Below, piece after piece: positions 57,098 through 64,000 of a stretch of DNA of 64,000 nt. Each line of letters starts with the position of its first letter. The first letter of the stretch is position 1. The position numbers were made by a program, and so were the translations under genes. Source of the DNA: Ciceribacter sp. T2.26MG-112.2 (GTDB lineage: Bacteria > Pseudomonadota > Alphaproteobacteria > Rhizobiales > Rhizobiaceae); NCBI RefSeq assembly GCF_900492205.1, contig NZ_UEYQ01000003.1, positions 372,001 to 436,000 of the forward strand. The letters are read 5' to 3'. The notes beneath the pieces were generated by a model. It was given only the letters and a program-made list of their open reading frames with translations. It did not search any database and was not told where the DNA came from.

Positions 57098-57520
57098 ATG
57101 CGCCACCAGAAAGCCGGTCGCAAGCTGAACCGTACCGCCAGCCATCGTAAGGCGATGTTCGCCAACATGGCTGCTTCGCTCATCACCCATGAGCAGATCG
57201 TCACCACCCTGCCGAAGGCGAAGGAAATTCGCCCGATCGTCGAAAAGCTCGTCACGCTGGGCAAGCGCGGCGACCTGCACGCTCGTCGTCAGGCCATCTC
57301 GCAGATCCGCGACCTTGACGCCGTCAAGAAGCTGTTCGACGCCATCGCTTCGCGCTACGCCACCCGCAACGGCGGCTACCTGCGCATCATGAAGGCCGGC
57401 TTCCGCCAGGGCGACAATGCCGCCATGGCCGTCATCGAATTCGTCGAGCGCGACGTCGATGCCAAGGGCGCAGCCGACAAGGCCCGCGTCGCCGCCGAAG
57501 CCGAAGCTGAAGCAGCGTAA
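57098..57520 (+). CDS. rplQ: 50S ribosomal protein L17
   Basis: A 140-residue protein near the tunnel exit. Begins [19 protein letters not shown]; the C-terminal Ala/Glu-rich tail (last ~20 residues) is longer than in E. coli. Last gene of the superoperon, followed by a strong terminator. Confidence 0.96.
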   Translation: MRHQKAGRKLNRTASHRKAMFANMAASLITHEQIVTTLPKAKEIRPIVEKLVTLGKRGDLHARRQAISQIRDLDAVKKLFDAIASRYATRNGGYLRIMKAGFRQGDNAAMAVIEFVERDVDAKGAADKARVAAEAEAEAA

Positions 57521-57550
57521 GGTTCTTCCCGCAAGGGAATGCGATTAAGA

Positions 57551-57579
57551 AGCCGGGTGAGCGATCACCCGGCTTTTTT
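57551..57579 (+). terminator. Intrinsic terminator of the alpha operon
   Basis: A perfect 10-bp stem (57551-57560 with 57565-57574), GCGA tetraloop, and six T residues. Confidence 0.93.
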
Positions 57580-57581
57580 CG

Positions 57582-57995
57582 TCAGGGGCGTTGCTGGCGG
57601 GTCGTCAGAACGTGGTCGACCGTCGCGGCGGCGGCGATCCCGGACAGATAGGCAACGATGTTCCAGACGGAGAAGATTCGCCCGAGCAGCAGCGCCCCGG
57701 CGAGCGTCAGGCGGAATTCGTCGAGCCATGGCGTGTGGTAGAGCCTCAGAAGTTCGGCCGCGACCGCGATCATCACCGAGATGAAGAGCTGCAGCCTCGG
57801 GCGGTCGGGCAGGATCACCGTCACGAGCAGATAGACCATCACTCCCCAGAGCAGCGAGCCGCCGTATTTCACAAAGCCATAAGGCAGGCCGACTTCATAG
57901 CCGGTGAGACGCAGGGTGACGCCGATCACGATCACCGCAATCGCGGCGGCAAATCGTTTTAGTCGATCTGGGGATATTGCCTTCATTTTGTCCAT
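57582..57995 (-). CDS. DUF2809-family membrane protein
   Basis: A 137-residue protein with about four membrane segments. The pattern GLPYGFVKYGGSLLWGVMVY, a central ELLRLYHTPWLDEFR and LLGRIFSVWNIVAYLSG matches DUF2809, a small VanZ-related family of unknown function. AAGGAG precedes the ATG. It ends two bases past the rplQ terminator on the opposite strand and is divergent from the DUF817 gene. Confidence 0.8.
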   Translation of the reverse strand: MDKMKAISPDRLKRFAAAIAVIVIGVTLRLTGYEVGLPYGFVKYGGSLLWGVMVYLLVTVILPDRPRLQLFISVMIAVAAELLRLYHTPWLDEFRLTLAGALLLGRIFSVWNIVAYLSGIAAAATVDHVLTTRQQRP

Positions 57996-58051
57996 CCGCT
58001 CCTTCTAACTGGAGTATAGGGACAGGCAAGTGCGGAGCGAGTGGAGCGACA

Positions 58052-58930
58052 ATGAGCATTTCGACCTTGCCGATCCGGCGGCCATGGGGCCTGGAGAGGC
58101 TCGACCGCGCGCTGATTGATTCGCCGCCGGCGCCGGCTCTTTCCGGTTTCCGCCGTTTCGTCGTCGAGTTCCTGATGTTCGGCATCAAGGAGGCGCGGGC
58201 CTGTCTTTTTGCCGGTCTTTTCTTCGTATCGATCTTCGTCACCCCGCGTGGGGGGCTGTTCGGCATCCCGCGCTATGATCTCCTCCTGATCATCGCGATT
58301 GTCATACAGCTCTGGATGGTCTGGGCGAAGCTTGAAACGCTGGATGAACTGAAGGCGATCTGTCTCTTCCATGTCGTCGGCTTCGCGCTCGAAGTGTTCA
58401 AAACCTCCGGTGCGATCCAGTCCTGGTCCTATCCGGATTTCGCCTATACCAAGGTGCTGGGTGTGCCGCTTTTCTCCGGTTTCATGTACGCGGCGGTCGG
58501 CAGCTACATCATCCAGGCCTGGCGGCTGCTGCATGTCCGCATCCGCCATCACCCGCCTTACTGGATGGCGGCCGCGGTCGCGCTCGCGATCTATGTGAAC
58601 TTCTTCACCCATCATTTCATCGGCGACTACCGGTGGTACATCGCAGCCCTGGCGATCGGCCTCTACGCGCGTGCAACGGTGATCTTCCGACCCTTGGACA
58701 GGGACAGGAAGATGCCGATGATCCTGTCGTTCATCCTGATCGGTTTCTTCATCTGGCTGGCGGAGAATATCTCGACCTTCTTTGCGGTCTGGAACTATCC
58801 GAACCAGCTCGGCGCGTGGTCAACCGTCCACCTCGGAAAATGGAGCTCCTGGACGCTCCTGGTGATCATGACCTTCACCATCGTCGCCTCGCTGAAGCAC
58901 ATTCGCGAGAAGATCCACATTCCACAGTGA
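58052..58930 (+). CDS. DUF817-family membrane protein
   Basis: A 292-residue polytopic membrane protein with about eight hydrophobic helices. Conserved segments include the FGIKEARACLFAGLFF helix, GFALEVFKTSGAIQSWSYPD, FSGFMYAAVGSYI, NFFTHHFIGDYRW, and WLAENISTFFAVWNYP, matching DUF817 (YoaT-like). Polar/charged residues inside helices suggest transport or an enzymatic role, unknown. I start at the ATG at 58052, preceded by TGGAG. Confidence 0.82.
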   Translation: MSISTLPIRRPWGLERLDRALIDSPPAPALSGFRRFVVEFLMFGIKEARACLFAGLFFVSIFVTPRGGLFGIPRYDLLLIIAIVIQLWMVWAKLETLDELKAICLFHVVGFALEVFKTSGAIQSWSYPDFAYTKVLGVPLFSGFMYAAVGSYIIQAWRLLHVRIRHHPPYWMAAAVALAIYVNFFTHHFIGDYRWYIAALAIGLYARATVIFRPLDRDRKMPMILSFILIGFFIWLAENISTFFAVWNYPNQLGAWSTVHLGKWSSWTLLVIMTFTIVASLKHIREKIHIPQ

Positions 58931-58961
58931 CGGGCGCTGCCTCTTCGGTCTCGCGCGGCGA

Positions 58962-60227
58962 TCAGTACGCCGCGCAGTTATCCGCGCGTCGCATCAGAAA
59001 TGCCCTTTCGCCGGAATTGCCGCTGAGTTCCGCCGCCCGCTCGAAGCAGGTCCGTGCCTCCGCCGGCCGTCCGGCCCGCAGCAGGAAATCACCCCGCGCG
59101 GCGGCCATCGGTGCATAGCCCTTGAGCGCCGGCTCGTCCTCCAGCGCATCCAGCAGCGCCAGCCCCGTTTCCGGCCCGAACGCCATCGCATGGGCGACGG
59201 CCCGGTTGAGTGCCACCACGGGGGAGGGCAGGACGGCAAGCAGCCGGTCGTAGAGCCCGGCGATCATCCGCCAGTCCGTGTCCTCGAAGCTCCGCGCTCG
59301 GGCGTGGCAGGCCGCCAGCGCCGCCTGCAGGGCGTAAGCGCCGTCTTCTCCGCCGAGCGCACGCACGCGCTCCAGCGCCGCGAACCCCCGGTGAATGAGC
59401 AACTGGTCCCACCGCGCCCGGTTCTGCGTTTCGAGCGTCAGCGGCACGCCGTCCGGCCCGTTGCGGGCGACAAGCCGCGACGCCTGGATTTCCATGAGCG
59501 CCAGCAGTCCATGCACCTCCGGTTCGTCGGGGGCCAGACCGGCGAGAATGCGGCCAAGGCGCAAAGCCTCGGCGCAGAGTTGCGGCCGGATCGCGTCTTC
59601 GCCGGCGCTGGCCGCATAGCCTTCGTTGAAGATCAGGTAGACGACTTCCAGCACCGAGGCGAGGCGCGCGTCGCGCTCGGCTCCGCGCGGCACCTCATAG
59701 GCGATGCCGGCCCCGCCGAGGCTCTTCTTCGCCCGGACGATCCTTTGCGCGATCGTCGTCTCGCTCGACAGGAAGGCGCGGGCGATCTCGTCCGTCGTCA
59801 GCCCGCCGATCAGCCGGAGCGTCAGCGCCAGCCGCGCATCGGTGGAAAGCACCGGATGGCAGGCGGTGAAGATCAGGCTCAGGCGTTCGTCGCCGATGTC
59901 GTCGTCCATGCTCGCCTCGATCGCTTCGATCGTGTTGTCCTGTTCGAGCTCCAGATCGCGGCCGATCTCGCCGTGCTTGCGTTCCATCATGCGGGCGCGG
60001 CGCAGCGCATCGATGGCGCGCCGCTTGGCGGTCGCCATCAGCCAGGCGGCAGGATTGTCGGGAATGCCGCTCGTCGGCCAGCGGTCCAGCGCCACCACCA
60101 GCGCATCCTGCGCCAGTTCCTCGGCCCGGCCGACATCGCGCACGATCCGGGCGAGCCCGGCGATCAGCCGGGCCCGCTCCATGCGAAAGACGGTCTCCGC
60201 CGTCCTGTGCGCTTCGGATGTCTCCAT
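58962..60227 (-). CDS. ECF42-type sigma factor with C-terminal TPR-like extension
   Basis: A 421-residue sigma-70 family regulator. Region 2 contains ARLIARIVRD-like helices with ELAQDALVVALDRWP and NPAAWLMATAKRRAID; region 4 has LTTDEIARAFLSSETTIAQRIVRAKK. The ~230-residue C-terminal helical extension with EVVYLIFNEGY, LLALMEIQASR and ALNRAVAHAMAFGPE, ending ERAFLMRRADNCA, is the mark of ECF42 factors, which lack a classical anti-sigma. It lies downstream of the YciI/DGPF and VOC genes, its standard partners. The start at ATG 60227 is chosen over TTG 60263. Confidence 0.9.
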   Translation of the reverse strand: METSEAHRTAETVFRMERARLIAGLARIVRDVGRAEELAQDALVVALDRWPTSGIPDNPAAWLMATAKRRAIDALRRARMMERKHGEIGRDLELEQDNTIEAIEASMDDDIGDERLSLIFTACHPVLSTDARLALTLRLIGGLTTDEIARAFLSSETTIAQRIVRAKKSLGGAGIAYEVPRGAERDARLASVLEVVYLIFNEGYAASAGEDAIRPQLCAEALRLGRILAGLAPDEPEVHGLLALMEIQASRLVARNGPDGVPLTLETQNRARWDQLLIHRGFAALERVRALGGEDGAYALQAALAACHARARSFEDTDWRMIAGLYDRLLAVLPSPVVALNRAVAHAMAFGPETGLALLDALEDEPALKGYAPMAAARGDFLLRAGRPAEARTCFERAAELSGNSGERAFLMRRADNCAAY

Positions 60228-60317
60228 GCGGCGGCAGTATGCGGGCTCGGCTGTGTCAGTCAACGGCAGGCGGTGACCGTGACCAAGGCCGCAATCCCGC
60301 CTGCCGCATGGCTCCGC

Positions 60318-60740
60318 CTAGGCGTCGGGCGGTCCTCCGGCGGCCGCCGCCGGGTCCATCCACATGATCTCCCAGACATTGCCGTCCGGGTCCTCGACCG
60401 AGCGGCTGTACATGAAGCCGAGATCCTGGCGCGGGTTGGGATCGGCCGTGCCTCCGGCGGACGAGGCCGTTTCAAGGACCGCGTCGACGCCGTCACGTGT
60501 CTCGACGCTCAGCGCCAGCAGTGCCTGGCTATGGATTCTCGCGTCACCGATCGGCCGGCTGGTGAACTGCCGGTAGCGCTCGTGCGTCAGCAGCATCACG
60601 CCGATCGCCTCGGAGAACAGCAGGCACTTGGCCTGTTCGTCGGAGAACATCGGGTTCACCGTTCCGCCGAGCGCCTCATAGAAGGCCTGCGACGCGGCTA
60701 GGTCGCGCACCGGCAGGTTGACGAAGATCATCCTTGTCAT
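60318..60740 (-). CDS. VOC-family (glyoxalase/PhnB-like) protein
   Basis: A 140-residue vicinal-oxygen-chelate fold protein with two beta-alpha-beta-beta-beta modules. Begins MIFVNLPVRDLAASQAFYEALG and ends in a VEDPDGNVWEIMWMD motif with the metal-ligand Glu. Substrate unknown. AGGAGAAAGGA precedes the ATG. It lies between the DGPF protein and the ECF42 sigma factor on the same strand, a known module. Confidence 0.86.
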   Translation of the reverse strand: MTRMIFVNLPVRDLAASQAFYEALGGTVNPMFSDEQAKCLLFSEAIGVMLLTHERYRQFTSRPIGDARIHSQALLALSVETRDGVDAVLETASSAGGTADPNPRQDLGFMYSRSVEDPDGNVWEIMWMDPAAAAGGPPDA

Positions 60741-60769
60741 GTCGGTTCCTTTCTCCTGAGTGCCGGTGC

Positions 60770-61207
60770 TCAAACGGTCTTGCCGTCGCGTGCGGCAAGC
60801 TTTTCGCCGGCGCGGTCGTGGCTTGCCTGTCCCTCGGCCGAGGCGATCTCGGCGAAATCCGCCATCTCGTAGAACGGACGGATCTCGATCTCGCTCGGGC
60901 CGGGCATGGGATTGGGGCAGCGCTTCACCCATTCCACTGCCTCGTCCATGTCCTTGACCTCCCAGATCCAGTAGCCCGCCACCAGCTCGCGGGTCTCCGC
61001 GAAGGGACCGTCGATCACCCGGCGGCTGGAGCCGTCGAAGGCCACCCGCTTGCCGAGCTTGGACGGCTTCAATCCGTCGCCCGAGAGCATGATGCCGGCA
61101 TTCACCAGTTCCTCGTTGAACTTGCCCATCTGCTCGAACAGTTCGGTCGAGGGCATGATGCCTTCTTCGCTGTCCTGCGTCGCCTTCACCATAACCATCA
61201 CACGCAT
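60770..61207 (-). CDS. YciI-like DGPF-domain protein
   Basis: A 145-residue protein with a ferredoxin-like YCII fold. The name-giving DGPF motif is present in VIDGPFAETRELVAGYW, and the WEVKDMDEAVEWVKRCPNP segment is typical. DGPF proteins are usual partners and likely targets of ECF42 factors; enzymatic role unknown. I start at the ATG at 61207 with AGAGGAGA upstream. First gene of the minus-strand module. Confidence 0.88.
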   Translation of the reverse strand: MRVMVMVKATQDSEEGIMPSTELFEQMGKFNEELVNAGIMLSGDGLKPSKLGKRVAFDGSSRRVIDGPFAETRELVAGYWIWEVKDMDEAVEWVKRCPNPMPGPSEIEIRPFYEMADFAEIASAEGQASHDRAGEKLAARDGKTV

Positions 61208-61421
61208 TGTCGTTCTCCTCTTAGAAACGGCGCACCGGAGCGGCACCTACTCCCCATGACGAACGGCTTCCGTCGAATTCGACATCGCACCGAACTTTTT
61301 CTTCAAATAGCGCAGCTGGCCGCCATGACACCCCATGACTTTGCAGGGCGCAAGGCTCGCGGCTTGATTTGACCCTCGGGCGTGGTAGTCGAAGGTGATG
61401 TCACGTGGGGAAGGGAAGTGC

Positions 61422-63161
61422 ATGTCTGTCGAAACCGATCGAACCCCGTTCGCCGCGCCCGCCCGGATGCTGATCGAAGGTGCCGCCGAAGGGTCGTTGC
61501 TCTTTTCCGATACGGCGCTGAGCTTCTGGGGCGGCGTCGATCCGGAGACCGGCCTGGTGATCGACCAGGCGCACCCGCTGCATGGCCGCTGTCTCGAGGG
61601 CACGATCCTGGCGATCCCCGGCGGCCGAGGCTCCTGCACCGGCAGCGCCGTGCTGATGCAGCTCATCCTCAACGGCAAGGCGCCGGCCGGCATGGTCTTT
61701 TCTCAGGCCGAGGAGATCCTGACGCTCGGCGTCATGGTCGCCGAGGAAATGTACGGCTGCTCCCTGCCGATCGCGGTGATCGAGCGGCAAGCCTTCGCCC
61801 GCCTCGAAGGGCTGGACAGGATCCGCATCGAGGCCGGCATGGTATCCGAGCCGGGCGCCAGCCGCAGGCCGGACGAGGCTGCCCCGCCCGCAGCCTTGCC
61901 CAGCCCTGTGCTCAGCGACAGGGACCGGGAACTGCTGTCGGACGCCGTGCCGCAGGCGACGCGCACCGCCATGCGGATCGTGGTGCGCATGGCCGGACTG
62001 CTCGGCGCGAAACGCCTGATCGACGTCGCGCAGGTCCATGTCGACGGCTGCATCTATACCGGTCCGGCGAGCCTCGACTTCGCCGAAAAGCTCGCGGATT
62101 GGGGCGGCAGGGTCGTCGTGCCGACATCGCTCAATGCCATATCCGCCGATCAGGCACGCTGGCGCGAACAGGGCACCGACCCGGTTCTCTCGATGGCAGC
62201 GAGCGCGCTGGCCGATGCCTATGTCCGCATGGGTGCCCGCCCGACCTTCACCTGTGCGCCCTATCAGTTGGAGAGTGCGCCGGGAGAGGGCGAGAACATC
62301 GCATGGGCCGAATCGAATGCCGTCGTCTACGCCAACAGCGTGCTCGGCGCCCGCACGATGAAATATCCGGATTTCCTCGACATCTGCATCGCGCTCACCG
62401 GCCGCGCGCCCGAGGCCGGATGTCATCTGGACGACAACCGCAAGGCGCGGCTGGTCGTCGAGGTCGAGGCGATGGACGGCCGCGACGACAGCTTCTGGCC
62501 GCTGCTCGGCTACCGGGTCGGCACGCTTGCGCCGAACGCCATTCCCGCTGTCACAGGCCTGGAGGACGCCCGCCCGAGCGCCGACGACCTCAAGGCCTTC
62601 GGCGCCGCCTTCGCCACGACCTCGGCCGCACCGATGTTCCACATCATCGGCGTCACGCCGGAGGCGCCCACGCTCTCCGCCACGACCGGCGGCCACTCGG
62701 TTCCGACGGTTAAGGTAAGCCGCAGCGACCTTGTCGACGACTGGCGCCACTTCAACCCGACCACCGGCGACACGGTCGATCTCGTGGCGCTCGGCAATCC
62801 GCATTTTTCCTTCAACGAGTGCCAGGCGCTGGCAAGACTCTGTGCCGGCCGGACGAAACACGCTGACGTGGCGCTCACCGTCACCCTGAGCCGCGCGACC
62901 CATGCCCGCATCGTCGAAGCCGGCATCGCCACCGCCCTAGAGGACTTCGGCATAGCCTTCGTGCGCGATGCCTGCTGGTGCACGGTGATGCAGCCGATCG
63001 TGCCGCCGGCATCCCGCACCATCCTCACCAATTCCGGCAAATACGCCCATTACGGCCCGGGCCTCAGCGGCAAGCAGGTGCGCTTCGCCGCCCTTGCCGA
63101 TTGCGTCGCGGCGGCCGTGACCGGCCGCGCACCTGCCGCCCCGCCGGCCTGGCTCGGCTGA
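61422..63161 (+). CDS. Aconitase X, single-chain type; probable cis-3-hydroxy-L-proline dehydratase
   Basis: A 579-residue fusion of the small swivel domain (DUF126, about 1-140, with GGRGSCTGSAVL) and the large aconitase X domain (DUF521, about 160-570). The fused order is that of bacterial type I AcnX, which in Agrobacterium dehydrates cis-3-hydroxy-L-proline using an iron-sulfur cluster. Cys residues in VDGCIYTG, the TFTCAPYQ segment and DACWC are candidate ligands. The catabolic partner genes (ketimine reductase) are not in view. Start at ATG 61422 after GAAGGGAAG. Confidence 0.85.
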   Translation: MSVETDRTPFAAPARMLIEGAAEGSLLFSDTALSFWGGVDPETGLVIDQAHPLHGRCLEGTILAIPGGRGSCTGSAVLMQLILNGKAPAGMVFSQAEEILTLGVMVAEEMYGCSLPIAVIERQAFARLEGLDRIRIEAGMVSEPGASRRPDEAAPPAALPSPVLSDRDRELLSDAVPQATRTAMRIVVRMAGLLGAKRLIDVAQVHVDGCIYTGPASLDFAEKLADWGGRVVVPTSLNAISADQARWREQGTDPVLSMAASALADAYVRMGARPTFTCAPYQLESAPGEGENIAWAESNAVVYANSVLGARTMKYPDFLDICIALTGRAPEAGCHLDDNRKARLVVEVEAMDGRDDSFWPLLGYRVGTLAPNAIPAVTGLEDARPSADDLKAFGAAFATTSAAPMFHIIGVTPEAPTLSATTGGHSVPTVKVSRSDLVDDWRHFNPTTGDTVDLVALGNPHFSFNECQALARLCAGRTKHADVALTVTLSRATHARIVEAGIATALEDFGIAFVRDACWCTVMQPIVPPASRTILTNSGKYAHYGPGLSGKQVRFAALADCVAAAVTGRAPAAPPAWLG

Positions 63162-63489
63162 GCGGACGCAGGGACGACGGCCGGACGGTCGGTCTGCCGG
63201 CAAGCGATGATCGGTGTGCCTTGCGAACGAGCCGGCCGCACTCACGGCGCCGGCATTGGATCTCCTTCTTCTCCCCATCGGGGAGAAGTGCCGAGCGCCC
63301 CTTCGACAGGCTCAGGACGAGGCGATGAGGGGGGCGAAGCCACCATCCCTTTTGGCGAACATGAGCTTCGCTCCCCCTCATCCGGCGCTCCGCGCCACCT
63401 TCTCCCCGCTGGGGAGAAGAGGGACGGCCACCGCTCGCCATGCAGGGTCTTTCGCTTCGGCTAGGGCAATAGCCGGCAATGCCCGTCTC
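63162..63489. other. Intergenic region after aconitase X
   Basis: About 330 bases, half of it the palindromic repeat. Frames crossing it are built from the repeat and are not genes. I see no promoter I can support. Confidence 0.6.
63262..63425. repeat. RIME-like palindromic intergenic repeat
   Basis: Two 9-bp hairpins with the same stem CTTCTCCCC/GGGGAGAAG occur at 63268-63288 and 63399-63419. Between them a larger inverted repeat pairs 63324-63340 with 63365-63382 (one-base gap). CCCCTCATC...CTTCTCCCC modules are typical of Rhizobium-specific intergenic mosaic elements. The CCTTCGACAGGCTCAGGA stretch at 63300-63317 resembles another common intergenic repeat. Confidence 0.7.
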
Positions 63490-64000
63490 TCATGGCTTTG
63501 CGTTGCAGCTTAGATAGGGCGGTTCTTCGCCGGCGACGGCGTCGCAGAGCCGGATCGGCAGGAGCTGGGCGAGGCGCGGTTTCCAGGTGTCGATTTCGTA
63601 TTCCGGCCGGGTGGCCACGGGCGGGCCGCGCTCGGCCCATTGCACCGTGACATAGCCGAAGGCCGATTTGACGTAGACGATGACGGCCGTCTCACTCCGC
63701 GCCTCCTGACCCTCCTCGGACGGCGCAACCGTGCCGCAGCCGAGAAACACCACCAGTCCGGCAAGACCATTGATCTCGGTCGCCCCGAACGAGGTTCCGG
63801 TGAAGGTCTCCGCACAGGCCTGCTGGAAATGACCGGCGAGCACCTGGGCGGCGCCCTCCAGCATGTCGGAATGCCCCTCGGCGTCCTTGATGCCCGTCAT
63901 GGTGATCATCTGCGACCAGTCATTGACGGTCTCTCCGGCCGGTACGGTTTCCTGGATATAGCCCTCGGCGCCGGCCTCTTCATAGCTCGGCTGAAAGCCC
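63490..64000 (-). CDS. Hypothetical protein, 5' end missing
   Basis: The last 170 codons are visible; the gene enters from the right edge. No membrane segment or known motif is evident. Segments such as VNDWSQMITMTGI, the GHFQQACAETF helix and a VVFLGCG stretch alternate helix and strand. An internal ATG at 63909 is not the start, because the frame stays open to the window edge. Function unknown. Confidence 0.68.
   Translation of the reverse strand, partial: GFQPSYEEAGAEGYIQETVPAGETVNDWSQMITMTGIKDAEGHSDMLEGAAQVLAGHFQQACAETFTGTSFGATEINGLAGLVVFLGCGTVAPSEEGQEARSETAVIVYVKSAFGYVTVQWAERGPPVATRPEYEIDTWKPRLAQLLPIRLCDAVAGEEPPYLSCNAKP

Noticed and set aside
63207..63513. Short frames through the palindromic repeat after aconitase X
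   Set aside because: Composed of the inverted repeats themselves and unlikely to be translated.

Overview
The window is a GC-rich chromosomal segment from an alphaproteobacterium, most likely a member of the Rhizobiaceae (Hyphomicrobiales). The evidence is a DUF2155 / NDUFA12-type complex I subunit / aat / accC-accB / aroQ cluster, an RNase E with a long acidic insertion in its S1 domain, a rne-amidase-PBP1A-prfB block, two tuf genes around a full rpl-rpo-str-S10-spc-alpha superoperon, and a RIME-like intergenic repeat. It is mostly core housekeeping sequence with near-complete coding density. I see no prophage, CRISPR array, rRNA or intact transposon.

Layout. Positions 1-6.5 kb carry a truncated exported protein, a GNAT acetyltransferase, a complex I accessory subunit, a DUF2155 exported protein, a small unknown, and a minus-strand run aat, accC, accB, aroQ and a DsbA-like thiol oxidoreductase. 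Positions 6.7-16.7 kb carry an aminotransferase convergent with rne, then amidase, PBP1A and prfB, the last read through a programmed +1 frameshift. Positions 16.8-20.6 kb carry an exported protein and nadK on the minus strand, tRNA-Thr, an IS481-like scar, a small exported protein, an rlmB-like methyltransferase, tRNA-Tyr and tRNA-Gly. Positions 20.7-57.6 kb hold an alcohol dehydrogenase, tuf copy 1, tRNA-Trp and then the giant translation/transcription block: secE nusG rplKAJL rpoBC, a cytochrome c peroxidase and a small ORF as insertions, rpsL rpsG fusA tuf(2), rpsJ to rpsQ, rplN to rplO, secY adk, and rpsM rpsK rpoA rplQ. Positions 57.6-64 kb are accessory: two unrelated membrane proteins, an ECF42-type sigma factor with its DGPF (YciI-like) and VOC partner genes, a single-chain aconitase X (probable cis-3-hydroxy-L-proline dehydratase), a palindromic repeat and a truncated unknown gene.

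How it works together. The central 36 kb supplies ribosomal proteins, the RNA polymerase core, elongation factors and the Sec channel. It is cut into transcription units by several hairpin/U-tract sites (after rplL, rpoC, tuf2, rpsQ, rplO and rplQ). The tRNA-Thr/Tyr/Gly-tuf order matches the E. coli thrU-tyrU-glyT-thrT-tufB locus but is broken up by rlmB, a mobile-element scar and an alcohol dehydrogenase gene. The peroxidase between rpoC and rpsL has its own near-consensus FNR-type box.

I did not find a convincing new defence, mobile or biosynthetic system. The most distinctive signals are a decayed second tuf 3' end downstream of tuf copy 1, two mutually exclusive RNA hairpins between rplA and rplJ, a perfect 13-bp hairpin between rplL and rpoB, the FNR-box promoter inside the str region, the four-cysteine LID of Adk, and the IS481-like scar with a perfect 16-bp hairpin beside tRNA-Thr.
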